DNA from: Kamptonema formosum PCC 10802
Lineage (GTDB): Bacteria; Cyanobacteriota; Cyanobacteriia; Cyanobacteriales; Oscillatoriaceae
DNA length: 64,000 nucleotides
Direction of reading: 5' to 3'
Assembly (NCBI RefSeq): GCF_000332335.1
Contig: NZ_KB235948.1
Location: 5,971,137 to 6,035,136 of the forward strand
Below, in pieces: positions 16,947-25,830 of this stretch. The notes beneath the pieces were generated by a model, which saw only the letters and a list, made by a program, of their open reading frames with translations, did not search any database and had not been told where the DNA came from. The translations under genes and the position numbers were made by a program. Position 1 is the stretch's first letter. Every line of letters starts with the position of its first letter.

Positions 16947-18185
16947 TTAAAAGACTCCATTTTTTAGAATAAGGTGGTGCTTAGCATCTAAAATAATTTT
17001 GCCCTCTTGCTGTAACTGATTGAGGGTGCGCGTCACCGTGACGCGGGTGGTGCCGCAAGCGCTGGCGATCTCCTCATGCGTGAGGCGAACGCTCAGGCGA
17101 GTGCCTTCCGCCACCGGCTCGCCAATTTGCTCTTTGAGCAGGCGCAATAGAGTGTGCAAGCGGTCTTTGACTCGCCTTCGCCCAGAAATGGCGAGCAGCA
17201 ATTCTGTCTGCCGCAGCCGCTGCTTGATTTGCGGTAAAATAGCGCGGGCAAGATTGGGGCAGGCTGCTATTTCTGGCAGGGAAACGCAGGCTAGATGAAC
17301 CTCGTCCGAGAGGGCTGTGGCTTGGTAAACCGCCAGGGCGGTGAGGCTGGAGCCAAACAGCATTTCCGGGCCGGCCAGTCCGAGGAGCACCTCTTCCCCT
17401 CCGTCACAAAGTGTGCTAAGCTTCACAAGTCCCTCAGAGACGAGCCAGATAGCTTGCGGGTGGAGGGGAATGATTTCCCCTTTGGAATAAATGTGCGAAG
17501 GGCGGTCAAAGCTGGGGTGAGAGTGGGTTTGTCCTGCCGCCGCCGGTGCGGGCGAGCCGATCTCCCGCAGCAGCCAGCGCAAGGCAAAGGCATTGCCTTC
17601 CCGACCGCAGACAGCGGCTACCTTGATGGCCACCTCAACCGGATCGCCGTTGCGCGGCAGCAGGGGTCCGGCCCACTCGAGCAGCGGTTCCCCCTGCTGC
17701 AGCTGGCTCAGTTGAGAGTGAAAGCACTGGCGCTCTTGTTTGGGAATGAATACCGTCAGCGGTTTGCCTTGCAGGTATTGCTGCGAGAGGTTGAGCAGCG
17801 CCGCTGCGGCGCGGTTCGTTTCCCGGATCGTCCCTCGCACATCCGTTACCAAGTAGGCGTCAGGCGCGAACTCGAACAGGTCCTGGTAGCGCTGGCGTTC
17901 TGCTTCGAGCGCCGCTCGCGCCCCGGCGAGCTCCTCATTTTGCTGGCAGAGCTCTTCGACTGCCACCTGCAAAGCTTCCGAGGCAATGGCCAGTTCCTTG
18001 AAAGCCGCCGCCAGCAATTCTGATTGCGGCTGCACCCACCCTGCGGCTCCTCGGTACAGCTCACTCAGCTGCCCGTGGATTCCCTCTATTCTCTGGGCAA
18101 ATATGTCCACCTTCACATCCAATCTCCAATTTTCGCCCTCCTCAAGTGACGATACATAACTTTCCATCTCTTTACACTGACCCAT
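16947..18185 (-). CDS. PAS-domain CRP/FNR-family transcription regulator
   Basis: The product is about 412 residues. An N-terminal helical or coiled-coil region (with LCQQNEELAGARAALEAER) leads to a PAS domain (YQDLFEFAPDAYLVTD). After it comes a beta-roll like cyclic-nucleotide-binding domains (HIYSKGEIIPLHPQAIWLVS), and a C-terminal winged helix with the CRP helix-turn-helix LTHEEIASACGTTRVTVTRT. PAS fused to CRP/FNR suggests a sensor-regulator responding to redox, light or a ligand. I see no FNR iron-sulfur cysteine set. The ATG at 18185 is chosen; a TTG at 18200 would add five residues. It is divergent from the KGG stress gene, which is a candidate target. Confidence 0.85.
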   Translation of the reverse strand: MGQCKEMESYVSSLEEGENWRLDVKVDIFAQRIEGIHGQLSELYRGAAGWVQPQSELLAAAFKELAIASEALQVAVEELCQQNEELAGARAALEAERQRYQDLFEFAPDAYLVTDVRGTIRETNRAAAALLNLSQQYLQGKPLTVFIPKQERQCFHSQLSQLQQGEPLLEWAGPLLPRNGDPVEVAIKVAAVCGREGNAFALRWLLREIGSPAPAAAGQTHSHPSFDRPSHIYSKGEIIPLHPQAIWLVSEGLVKLSTLCDGGEEVLLGLAGPEMLFGSSLTALAVYQATALSDEVHLACVSLPEIAACPNLARAILPQIKQRLRQTELLLAISGRRRVKDRLHTLLRLLKEQIGEPVAEGTRLSVRLTHEEIASACGTTRVTVTRTLNQLQQEGKIILDAKHHLILKNGVF

Positions 18186-18331
18186 TGAGAGATTTTTCAA
18201 GGTAGACTGGTGGGAAGAATTATTTCAGCGGCAGGATTTCGCTTTGGCAGTGCTTTTGTTCGTGCCGGGAGTGAGAAATGAATCAGGAAAAGGCAAGACC
18301 CTCGCCACTGCCGGGCGGCTTGGCTGTATCC

Positions 18332-18360
18332 TTGAATACAGTCGGATTTTACATTATGCT
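18332..18360 (+). promoter_or_regulatory. Probable promoter of the KGG gene
   Basis: TTGAAT (18332-18337), a 17-base spacer, TATGCT (18355-18360), about 85 bases before the ATG at 18447. Confidence 0.45.
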
Positions 18361-18446
18361 GTTTCTTGAGGCAGATGATTCAAAGAAGCAGCAGCCTTAG
18401 CTTGTAGAAGATACCTAAAAAAGCTGAAAACGCGAGGAGTACAGTC

Positions 18447-18713
18447 ATGGCAGAAAAAAGCAAGCGCGGATTTGCCTCTATGGACGTAGAGAAGCAGCGC
18501 CAGATCGCTAGCAAGGGCGGTCACGCGGCGCACCAGAAGGGAACCGCTCACGAGTTCACTCCCGAAGAAGCTAGAGAGGCTGGCCGCAAGGGGGGTGAAG
18601 CCGTGAGCAAAAATCGGGAGCACATGGCTGCGATCGGTCGTGTGGGAGGTAAGCAAAGCCACAAGAATAACAAGAAAAAGAAAGAGGAAGAGTCATCTGA
18701 GATGCAGAACTAG
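18447..18713 (+). CDS. KGG-domain stress protein (GsiB/YciG type)
   Basis: This 88-residue hydrophilic protein carries three Gly-Gly repeats of the KGG type: SKGGHAAHQKG, GRKGGEAVS and RVGGKQSH, then a lysine/glutamate-rich tail (NNKKKKEEE). The family includes GsiB and YciG and is linked to general stress, desiccation or motility in bacteria; the biochemical role is unknown. GAGGAG lies about 7 bases before the ATG. The nearby PAS-CRP regulator is transcribed divergently. Confidence 0.9.
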   Translation: MAEKSKRGFASMDVEKQRQIASKGGHAAHQKGTAHEFTPEEAREAGRKGGEAVSKNREHMAAIGRVGGKQSHKNNKKKKEEESSEMQN

Positions 18714-19173
18714 CTAGACCGGCTGCTTTTGTGGGTTGAGGGTTCTGTAGCCGGTGGGAAGACAGCTTAAATGGGGCTGTGCCAATTTCCACCGGCTTCC
18801 ATTGAACCCTCTCACTGGAGAGGCTCTCCACCTGACAGAAAAGCGGCACCCCGGTGCGACAGCCGGGGTTCAAAAATTTTAAATTGAATATTTAAAAGGT
18901 GTCAGATATTGCATCTTAGATGTTTGGTGGCAGGAGTCGGGGCTGGGCGCAGACAGGCCGGAAACCGCCTGACCTGAAACGGCTTCCCCTCAACCGGCGC
19001 TGCAGTTCCGTTTTGCCCGCTGTCCTCCCCGGAACAGCCCGCCACCCGCCGGTGCCCGCACGCTCGTTCGGTAAAGCTGTCACTTAAGAGAGTGTCACAG
19101 AGCTCGACAGAACCGCCGCCTCAGGTGGCTTAAATTAGATCTGCGACAACCTGAGCTTGAGGGGAGGAAAGCG
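18714..19173. other. Gap with a long imperfect hairpin
   Basis: It holds the inverted repeat at 18738-18811, a smaller hairpin ccccggtgcgacagccgggg at about 18850, and no gene until the small reading frame at 19174. Confidence 0.5.
18738..18811. repeat. Imperfect inverted repeat (hairpin of about 74 bases)
   Basis: GAGGGTTC...AGCCGGTGG pairs with CCACCGGCT...GAACCCTC. An inner GACAGC/GCTGT pair is also present. It lies 25 bp after the KGG stop. It may be a terminator, an RNA stability element or a repeat. Confidence 0.45.
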
Positions 19174-19317
19174 ATGCTGGAAAAACTGCTGCAAGCCACA
19201 ACAATCACCCTGTTACTCCACATGTTGGTGAGCGTTTCGCCAACCCCAACCCGCACCCCCTTAAGCTGGCAGCCCCCAGAAGCGCCGCAGGTGATTCTCG
19301 GCTATGGCCGCAATTAA
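19174..19317 (+). CDS. Small protein of 47 residues, N-terminal membrane helix
   Basis: ATG at 19174 follows GGGAGGAAAGCG, a strong ribosome site. The peptide begins MLEKLLQATTITLLLHMLVS and ends VILGYGRN. The first 25 residues are hydrophobic with a Lys near the start, like a membrane anchor or signal, and the rest is Pro/Thr-rich. The frame is short, so it is easily missed. I do not recognise it. The ribosome site and amphipathic start argue for expression. Confidence 0.5.
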   Translation: MLEKLLQATTITLLLHMLVSVSPTPTRTPLSWQPPEAPQVILGYGRN

Positions 19318-19893
19318 TGGCTTCTCCCAGGTTGGGCCAGATATCAGGCTACTTTTCTCCCAACTCCGCTTGATTTATTTAACTTTTATAAAGTTGGGTA
19401 GCTCGCGCCGCAGGAAAGCAAGGTTACAAAAATGAGAATTTATTAACCGGATATTAGGAGAGGCATTGCGGGCGCAACCCTTGCAGGCAAGGACGCTGTG
19501 GCGTCCTGCAAGGCTGGAGGGAGCAGGCATGGGGCAAAAGGCGAATCTCTGGTGCGGGCCAGTGGCGAGCCGGCGTGCCGGCCCTCGCGGCGTGTCAATT
19601 TTGCCAGCACCGGCAGCAGCCGCGAAAAAATTGGCCCTTCTCCCCTGCCCCCTGAGGGGTTTAACATTTTTTAATATTTCGTAATAAAATGTAAGTAAAC
19701 CGAGGCGAGCGACAGACAGTCAAACCGCTGAGCGGGGTGGGCGACGCCTCAGACCTCGCGCAGAGTGAGGTTCGGGAGGGAGGCGTGTGCGGGCGCGCAA
19801 GCCGGCTCGCACCGGCACAGGCAGCCGCCGCACCCAGAGCGGGCCAGCCGGCGGCGGGCCTGAGCAATTCAAGCAAAAACAAGGGGAATGGGA
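19318..19893. other. Upstream region of the ferredoxin gene
   Basis: No gene is seen. The AT-rich stretch 19668-19692 (ttaacattttttaatattt, then aataaaat) is the best place for a promoter, which would leave a GC-rich leader of about 200 bases before the ferredoxin gene. Confidence 0.4.
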
Positions 19894-20190
19894 ATGGCTA
19901 ACATCAAATTCGAGAGAGAAAATCGGGAAGTGGTGGCAGCAGATGGGGCGAACTTGAGGCTCAAAGCCGTGGAAAATGGGATCGATCTCTACACCTTGGT
20001 GGGCAAGATGATGACCTGCGGGGGCTATGGCCAGTGCGGCACCTGCATCGTGGAAATCGTGGAAGGGATGGAAAATCTCTCGCCCCGCACCGAAGTGGAG
20101 GAGCGCAAACTCAAAAGAAAGCCCAAAACTTACCGGCTAGCCTGTCAAGCCCTGGTCAACGGCCCCGTCACCGTAAAAACAAAGCCGTGA
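19894..20190 (+). CDS. 2Fe-2S ferredoxin
   Basis: This ferredoxin of about 98 residues has the cluster ligands in [10 protein letters not shown] (C-x5-C-x2-C) and a later C in YRLACQ. The spacing is of the [2Fe-2S] beta-grasp group but differs from the C-x4-C-x2-C of the main photosynthetic ferredoxin, so it is probably a specialised electron carrier. I choose ATG 19894 ([10 protein letters not shown]) because AAGGGG stands 7 bases before it; the ATG at 19888 overlaps that site. It precedes psbM by 47 bp and is probably co-transcribed, which hints at a thylakoid role. Confidence 0.9.
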   Translation: MANIKFERENREVVAADGANLRLKAVENGIDLYTLVGKMMTCGGYGQCGTCIVEIVEGMENLSPRTEVEERKLKRKPKTYRLACQALVNGPVTVKTKP

Positions 20191-20237
20191 TATTCTAGGA
20201 TTGCAGATTTTTGAGAGCGTCTGGAGGCGGAGTTCTT

Positions 20238-20354
20238 ATGCAAGTTAATGAGCTGGGGTTTGTAGCTAGCATCCTTTTCGTGCTAGTGCCGGCGGTTTTC
20301 CTGGTGATCCTGTATATTCAGACAGCAAGCCGGGAAGGGAAAAAAGATGCGTAG
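20238..20354 (+). CDS. psbM: Photosystem II reaction centre protein M
   Basis: This 38-residue single-helix protein begins [19 protein letters not shown] and ends [10 protein letters not shown]. The MQVN start, the single membrane helix and the basic tail match PsbM, which sits at the photosystem II dimer interface in the thylakoid membrane. GGAGG lies about 10 bases upstream. It follows the ferredoxin gene and is closed by a strong hairpin at 20446. Confidence 0.95.
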   Translation: MQVNELGFVASILFVLVPAVFLVILYIQTASREGKKDA

Positions 20355-20445
20355 CGCGCACAGTAGGGGCGGGGTGGCGCAGATATCCTTCAGTGCAGCG
20401 CAGATATCTTGGGTGAGCCGGCCCCTACTGGGTAAATAGCGCCAC

Positions 20446-20481
20446 AGGCACCGGGATGTTTTTCCCCTGGTGCCTTTTTTG
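20446..20481 (+). terminator. Rho-independent terminator after psbM
   Basis: AGGCACCGGG pairs with CCCTGGTGCCT across a T-rich loop, followed by a run of six T. It ends the ferredoxin-psbM unit and faces the converging usp gene. Confidence 0.8.
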
Positions 20482-20525
20482 TTTGCCATCTCTGGACCGG
20501 CGCGGCGCAAGCCGCACCGGCACGC

Positions 20526-21362
20526 TCAGGCGGCGCTGGCGCTGCGGGCCAGCAATACGGGGCAGTTGGCATACACCCGCACATAGTCCGACAGGGAACT
20601 GCCCAGCAGCCGGTCGAGATCCGGCAGCCCCTGGGCGATCGTTGGACGCCGGTCTGGCGAGCCCAGCATCAGCAGGTCAGCATTCGACTCCTCGGCGAGG
20701 CGGCAGATTTCCTCTCCCGCCCTGCCGGTGCTGGTGACACAGCGATAGGCAATGCCGAGCTTCTTCGCCTCTGCGACTGCCGGCGCTAAAACCGGGTCAG
20801 CTTCAGGTTTGGCATTCGGATCTTTCGGGTTGACGTGAGCGAGCACCAGCTGTCCGCCCTTAATGTCTCGCAGCAGGAACAGCGCCAGCTTCAGCGACTG
20901 CTGGGACGTCTCAGATCCGTCAAGCGCCACCATGATGCGGCTGATTTTCTTGAGGTAGAGGTCGTCTTTGACCAGCAGCATGGGGCGGGAGGTGAGCTGG
21001 AAAACGTACTGGCTCACCGAGTTTTCCAGGATGGACTTCAACCGCCCCAGCCCGCGCGAGCCGGTGATAATCAGGTCAGCGCCGATTTCGTCAGCCATTT
21101 CGCACACCGTCGTTTTCGGGTCGCCTTGCTTGAGTCTGGCTGTTACCTTGTTCGGGTCTAAGTTCAAAGACTTGACGGCTTCAGCGAGAATCTTGCCCCC
21201 TTCTTCGAGCTTGGCAGCCATCGCTTCGGCGGTGACTTGGGGTGGGACGACGTGCAAGACGGTGACGGACGCCCGCTGGATGGAAGGCAGTTCCATCATT
21301 TTCTTGAGCATCTCCTCACACAGCCCCCGACCGGCGACGGCTACCAAAATTTTTTCTATCAT
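20526..21362 (-). CDS. Tandem universal stress protein (UspA family)
   Basis: This 278-residue protein has two Usp domains. The first runs from MIEKILVAVAGRG to about residue 135, with the ATP-binding loop ITGSRGLGRLKSILENSVS. The second starts at KISRIMVALDGSETS and ends with MLGSPDRRPTIAQ...GSSLSDYVRVYANCPVLL. The G-x2-G-x9-G-S pattern is clear in domain one and altered in domain two. Tandem Usp proteins bind ATP or signal stress in the cytoplasm. AGGAGA is about 7 bases before the ATG at 21362. Confidence 0.92.
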   Translation of the reverse strand: MIEKILVAVAGRGLCEEMLKKMMELPSIQRASVTVLHVVPPQVTAEAMAAKLEEGGKILAEAVKSLNLDPNKVTARLKQGDPKTTVCEMADEIGADLIITGSRGLGRLKSILENSVSQYVFQLTSRPMLLVKDDLYLKKISRIMVALDGSETSQQSLKLALFLLRDIKGGQLVLAHVNPKDPNAKPEADPVLAPAVAEAKKLGIAYRCVTSTGRAGEEICRLAEESNADLLMLGSPDRRPTIAQGLPDLDRLLGSSLSDYVRVYANCPVLLARSASAA

Positions 21363-21548
21363 TGGTGAATCTCCTGGTTCCTATAGCAAGCGTGAGGGTG
21401 GGCCATTCAGCTCAGTTAAGATTTGTATGCCTTATTCAAGCCATAGAAACTGAGCGGCACACGAGCGCGAGCTATTTACGATTTAAGGATAAAACGGAGT
21501 GACTCACGATATTTTTTAGAAATATAGCGTTTTATAACAAAGTGTAAC

Positions 21549-22004
21549 GTGTCTGAGAACAGCCAAACGCAACAGCAACAGCCACCGGCCCGCAGTGCTG
21601 GGAGGTGGTTTGAATATCCAGTGCGGGCGCAACCGCACCACACGGACTACGCCGGCAATGTCTGGCACGGTTCCTATATCGCCTGGTTGGAGGAAGCGCG
21701 GGTGGAGTGCTTGCGCTCCCTGGGTTTGGAGTTTGCCGACCTGGTGGCTTTGGGGTGCGACCTGCCGGTGGTGGAGCTGCAGGTGCGCTACCGCCGGGCG
21801 CTGCGGATGGGGGTGCCCGCTGTGGTGCGCGTGCGCTTGGAGCAGGTGGGGGTGCGCCTCAACTTCGAGTACCAGATTCAGTCCCCCGATGGCCAAGAGC
21901 TGTATCTCACCGCTCGGGTGACGCTGGTGCCGGTGGACCGGCACAAGAACAAGATTGTCCGCCAGTTACCGCCGGCACTGGAGGCTGTGCTGGCGCAACT
22001 TTAG
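21549..22004 (+). CDS. Hotdog-fold acyl-CoA thioesterase (4HBT family)
   Basis: This 151-residue protein starts with GTG. The hotdog active-site segment is HTDYAGNVWHGSYIAWLEEA, with the Asp and aromatic residues of 4-hydroxybenzoyl-CoA-type thioesterases. A later VVELQVRYRRALRMG and RLNFEYQI complete the fold. Cyanobacterial relatives include the DHNA-CoA thioesterase of phylloquinone synthesis; this could be that enzyme, but specificity cannot be read from sequence alone. It is divergent from the usp gene across 186 bp. Confidence 0.85.
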   Translation: MSENSQTQQQQPPARSAGRWFEYPVRAQPHHTDYAGNVWHGSYIAWLEEARVECLRSLGLEFADLVALGCDLPVVELQVRYRRALRMGVPAVVRVRLEQVGVRLNFEYQIQSPDGQELYLTARVTLVPVDRHKNKIVRQLPPALEAVLAQL

Positions 22005-22401
22005 GCGCACCGGGCATGGGGCACCGGCATTGGATGCCCGGATGCCCGGATGCCCGGATGCCCGGATTTTGGGTTGGGCATAGCGCATGGGGCATGGCGC
22101 ATGGGGCGTGGGGAAGATTTTCAGCAATGCCCAATGCCCAATGCCCCATTCAAAGATATTACGGGGATTTCGCCGGCCCCGACCTGACTCAAATTTAGGC
22201 AGATCCGAAAGAATGGTTTTTACAACTTCCCGACTTTAGACAGGTTTTGTATATATGCTTTCTTCCGGAAGTCAGCAATGGCAGCGCTGCCGGTCAAAAT
22301 ATCTGCGGCAGCTGGCCCAATGCCCCGCGCCCCATGCCCCATGCCCAGCGCCCAGTGCCCAGTGCCCCATGCCCCATGCCCAATCCCGTTACCAGTGCTG
22401 C
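22005..22401. repeat. Gap with two heptamer-repeat tracts
   Basis: 22013-22146 contains gcccggatgcccggatg runs and cccaatgccc/gcatggcgcatgg heptamers. 22317-22384 contains ccccatgcccagcgccc units. No gene is seen. Confidence 0.75.
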
Positions 22402-22620
22402 TCACTTACCGCTGGCTGGCTGCAAAAAGGTCTGGGGCAATTCGATGATTTGCTGCCAAAGCTCTTGAGGGCCAATGCCAAATACCAGCTGCAGCGCCAG
22501 AACAATGGCTGCAATTGAGATGGCCGTTTTCAGGGTTGTTTTCAGCACATTGAGCAAGGCGGTGAAAACCAGCCAGGACACAATTAAGGCAGCAATGATA
22601 AGAATCAGGTTGAGTGACAT
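22402..22620 (-). CDS. Small two-helix membrane protein, unknown function
   Basis: This 72-residue protein begins MSLNLILIIAALIVSWLVF. It has hydrophobic helices at about residues 3-22 and 28-50 and an amphipathic tail (ELWQQIIELPQTF). Composition and isolation between repeats do not suggest a function. Its start is the only good ATG; the ribosome site is weak. It is convergent with the thioesterase gene. Confidence 0.65.
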   Translation of the reverse strand: MSLNLILIIAALIVSWLVFTALLNVLKTTLKTAISIAAIVLALQLVFGIGPQELWQQIIELPQTFLQPASGK

Positions 22621-22641
22621 ACGTCTTGTCTGGGTATTCTG

Positions 22642-22672
22642 GTAGGGTGCGTTCCTCGGGAACGCACCCTAC
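22642..22672. repeat. Perfect 14-bp palindrome GTAGGGTGCGTTCC / GGAACGCACCCTAC
   Basis: The loop is TCG. Related sequence recurs near 53557-53594. It is a dispersed cyanobacterial repeat of the type gcgttcc...ggaacgc. Confidence 0.7.
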
Positions 22673-22870
22673 AGCTTGCCGGTTTGAATCGCTCTGTTTT
22701 AACTGTTTACTCTCCGGCGTCCGCCAGTTCCGGCTTTTCCCACCGGCAGCGCTGAAGGGCGGGCGGCGCGCCCGACGAGCTGGGCAATATGAGCGAGCCA
22801 GGGAAAAATTTTTCAGGGCTGATGGGGGATTTTTGCATTTTTTCCCAGCGCCGGCGAGCCCGCCCCTGGC

Positions 22871-24112
22871 TCAACCGATTTGTGCTAAATCGGGGCGCAC
22901 CGGCACTTCAAGTTTTTTGGCAGAAAGAGGATTGGGCAGAGTCACGGAACTCCCTAACTGCTTAGCCATAACTTCTTGCCGCGCCCATTTATCGGCTGCT
23001 AAAATATCATCTAAAGAAGGATTCGCGCAGTTATCTGCTTGGTGGCGATCGCAGGCATATTCAATTAAGCGCGGAATGTCTAAAAACTTAATTTTCTCTT
23101 CCAAAAACAGGGCTACAGCTTGCTCGTTGGCGGCGTTCAAGACTGCGGGCATGGAACCGCCGGCTCGCCCTGCGGCGTATGCGAGCTGCATGCAGGGATA
23201 TTTTTGATGGTCTGGCTCCCGGAAGGTCAAACTGCCGGCTTTTACGAGGTCTAGCTGCTCCCAGTCGGTATAAATTCGCTCGGGCCAAGAGAGGGCGTAC
23301 AGCAAGGGCAAGCGCATGTCGGGCCAGCCTAACTGGGCTAAAACTGAGGTGTCTTGCAGTTCTATGAGGGAGTGAATGATGCTCTGGGGGTGGATGACGA
23401 TATCGATTCGGTCGTAATCTAGGCCGAAGAGGAAATGGGCTTCGATGACTTCCAGCCCTTTGTTCATCAGGGTGGCGGAGTCTACGGTAATTTTGCGGCC
23501 CATTGACCAGTTGGGGTGCTTGAGGGCGTCGGCTACGGTGACTTCTGGGAGTTTGTCCACCGGCCAGTCCCGGAATGCGCCGCCAGAGGCGGTCAGGAGT
23601 ATCCGCCGCAACCCTCCTTTGGGTACGCCTTGCAGGCACTGGAAGATGGCGGAGTGCTCGGAGTCTGCCGGCAGCAGTTTGACGCCGTGCTGTTCGACGA
23701 GGGGCATGACGGCGGGCCCACCGGCAATCAGGGTTTCTTTGTTGGCCAGGGCGATGTCTTTGCCGGCTTTGATGGCGGCTATGGTGGGGAGCAGGCCGGC
23801 ACACCCGACAATGCCGGTGACGACTGCTTCGGCGTCGCCGTACTGGGCGACTTCGATGATGCCGGCCTCTCCGCCGAGGAGAATGGGTTGCGGGTCGATA
23901 TCCCGCACGGCTTCTTTGAGTTCGGGTAATTTCCGCTCGTCACTGATGGCTGCGATCGCCGGTCGGAACTGCCGTATCTGCTGCGCTAGCATCTCGACGT
24001 TGCGCCCAGCTGCCAGCCCGACGATGCGGAACTGGTCGGGGTACTGCGCTACGATGTCTAGGGTTTGGGTGCCGATAGAGCCGGTGGAGCCAAGGAGGGT
24101 AATCGCTTTCAC
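22871..24112 (-). CDS. dxr: 1-deoxy-D-xylulose 5-phosphate reductoisomerase
   Basis: It makes 2-C-methyl-D-erythritol 4-phosphate with NADPH, the second step of the MEP isoprenoid pathway that feeds carotenoids, chlorophyll phytol and quinones. The 413-residue product shows the NADPH loop [26 protein letters not shown], the metal and substrate segments [24 protein letters not shown] and [20 protein letters not shown], and [11 protein letters not shown]. The length and motif order are standard. It starts with GTG at 24112. It is divergent from the DUF2079 gene with 74 bp between. Confidence 0.98.
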   Translation of the reverse strand: MKAITLLGSTGSIGTQTLDIVAQYPDQFRIVGLAAGRNVEMLAQQIRQFRPAIAAISDERKLPELKEAVRDIDPQPILLGGEAGIIEVAQYGDAEAVVTGIVGCAGLLPTIAAIKAGKDIALANKETLIAGGPAVMPLVEQHGVKLLPADSEHSAIFQCLQGVPKGGLRRILLTASGGAFRDWPVDKLPEVTVADALKHPNWSMGRKITVDSATLMNKGLEVIEAHFLFGLDYDRIDIVIHPQSIIHSLIELQDTSVLAQLGWPDMRLPLLYALSWPERIYTDWEQLDLVKAGSLTFREPDHQKYPCMQLAYAAGRAGGSMPAVLNAANEQAVALFLEEKIKFLDIPRLIEYACDRHQADNCANPSLDDILAADKWARQEVMAKQLGSSVTLPNPLSAKKLEVPVRPDLAQIG

Positions 24113-24186
24113 AATTGTTTAACAATTTCAGGGCAACTCTACTATAAGAAATTATCGGGACTCGTTTTCACTCAGTTTTACCCGAA

Positions 24187-25731
24187 GTGGCCAATATGCA
24201 ACAATCCCCCGGAGATGGCAGATATTTTAGCAAAAATTTTCCTAAATGGGTATTGACAAATGTGAGAGAAAATGCTATGGCTTGGATGGTTGGGGCGGCG
24301 GCGCTGATTTTGTTTGGCTGCAGCAGTTTGCGACACGCGCTGTTTCAATCTGGGGCGTTTGATTTGGGGATTTTTGACCAGGGGGTTTATTTGATCTCTC
24401 AGGGGAAGCCGCCGGTTTGCTCAATTATTGGGTTTCACATTTTGGGGGATCATGCGGCTTGGGTGCTGTATCCGCTGGCTTTGCTGTACAGGATTTATCC
24501 TGATGTGCACTGGCTGTTTGCTGTGCAAGCGGGGGCGCTGGCGGTGGCGGCTGTGCCGGTGTGGGGGATCGCCCGCCATGCGGGGTTGAGTGAGGGGGAG
24601 GGGGTGGCGGTGGCGGGGGTTTATTTGCTGTACCCGCTGGTGTTTAATGCCAATTTGTTTGATTTCCACCCGGAAGTGATGGCTGTGCCGGCACTTCTAG
24701 GAGCTATTTTAGCAGCTCGGCGGGGTCGCGCGGGCTGGTTTGCGGCTGCGATCGCTTTTGTTTTGGGCTGCAAGGCGGTGCTGGGGCTGACGGTGGCGGC
24801 GACAGGGGTATGGCTGCTGTTTTTTGAGCGGCGGCGTCTGTGCGGGGGGATGGCTATTGCGGCAGGTGTGGCTTGGTTTTTGATTGCCAGCAGAGTTATT
24901 ATGCCTTATTTTAGCGGTGGGGAACCGGTTGCTGTGGGGCGCTACGCTTATTTGGGAAATGACTTGCCGGAGATTGCTGGCAATTTGGTTTTGAAGCCGG
25001 GGCTGGTGTTGGGAAATGTGTTTTCTGCCGGAAGTTTGGAATATGTGGGGTTGCTGGCACTGCCGGTGATTTGGGGGCTGTCGCCGCAGTATTTGGCTCC
25101 TTTAATTGGGGCGATTCCTGCGCTGGCGCTGAATGTGCTGTCGGAATCGGCTTCGCAGCGGAATTTGGTGCAGCACTATTCGCTGCCGGTGCTTCCTTTT
25201 CTGTTGCTGGCGGCGATTGCTAAGTTGAGTGCCGGTGGGGAAACCCGGCACCCAACCCCCTCCCTGCTAGCAGGGAGGGGGCAAGATTTCGGGATTAAAA
25301 AGAGGGTTTTTGGGAAGTTACCAAATCGGGAGACATTGCTTGTGGTGTGGGCGATGCTAGCGTTTTTAGCGCTGGGGAAATACGGTTATTTTTGGTCGAT
25401 TTATCTGGATGAGCTGGATACCTGGCAAGCGACTCGGGAGGCGATTGCTGAGGTGAGAACAGGAGGGAGTGTGCTGACAGCGCATGAAATTGCGCCGCAT
25501 TTAACGCACCGGCAAGTGGTGAGGTTTACGGATGTCAGCGCCCCGCCGCGCATTTCAGAGTTTGATTATATTTTGCTGAATGTGCGCCATCCGGGATGGA
25601 GGAGCACGGAGGAATTTGCTGCCGGTTTGGTGGGGGAGGTGAAAAACAGCCGGCAGTTTGAGCTTGTCTATCAGCGGGATGATGTGTATTTGTTTGTTAA
25701 ATCTGGTGTAGAAACCGGGTTTCTGGGATAA
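24187..25731 (+). CDS. DUF2079 multi-spanning membrane protein with repeat insertions
   Basis: The product has 514 residues with about ten hydrophobic segments. The start region SSLRHALFQSGAFDLGIFDQ and NLFDFHPEVMAVPALLGA are hallmarks of DUF2079 proteins, a family of unknown function related in layout to GT-C membrane glycosyltransferases. Two parts look inserted: at 25245-25310 a 26-bp perfect palindrome adds PTPSLLAGRGQDFG in frame, and the last residues VETGFLG come from an aaaccgggtttctgg repeat. GTG 24187 is given; ATG 24196 or ATG 24277 (MAWMVGAAAL), just before the first helix, are alternatives. Confidence 0.8.
   Translation: MANMQQSPGDGRYFSKNFPKWVLTNVRENAMAWMVGAAALILFGCSSLRHALFQSGAFDLGIFDQGVYLISQGKPPVCSIIGFHILGDHAAWVLYPLALLYRIYPDVHWLFAVQAGALAVAAVPVWGIARHAGLSEGEGVAVAGVYLLYPLVFNANLFDFHPEVMAVPALLGAILAARRGRAGWFAAAIAFVLGCKAVLGLTVAATGVWLLFFERRRLCGGMAIAAGVAWFLIASRVIMPYFSGGEPVAVGRYAYLGNDLPEIAGNLVLKPGLVLGNVFSAGSLEYVGLLALPVIWGLSPQYLAPLIGAIPALALNVLSESASQRNLVQHYSLPVLPFLLLAAIAKLSAGGETRHPTPSLLAGRGQDFGIKKRVFGKLPNRETLLVVWAMLAFLALGKYGYFWSIYLDELDTWQATREAIAEVRTGGSVLTAHEIAPHLTHRQVVRFTDVSAPPRISEFDYILLNVRHPGWRSTEEFAAGLVGEVKNSRQFELVYQRDDVYLFVKSGVETGFLG
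25256..25281. repeat. Perfect 26-bp palindrome inside the DUF2079 gene
   Basis: CCCCCTCCCTGCT followed directly by AGCAGGGAGGGGG. It is translated in frame without stops. It is typical of selfish palindromes that insert in coding regions. Confidence 0.8.
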
Positions 25732-25803
25732 CCTTTATCTCTCACCCGAACCCTTGAATCAGAAACCCGGTTTCTTAGCCACCCGGTTTCTTAGCCCCGT
25801 TTC
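25709..25803. repeat. aaacccggtttcttag repeat cluster
   Basis: gaaaccgggtttctgg, gaaacccggtttcttag and cacccggtttcttag occur in 95 bp. The same core forms the centre of the family B elements at 43300 and 44995. Confidence 0.6.
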
Positions 25804-25830
25804 TTTGCCCCGCGAGAAAACGGGCTTATA

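Noticed and set aside
23088-24122. ORFs of 238 and 225 residues overlapping dxr
   Set aside because: Alternative frames of dxr, which matches its family over the full length.
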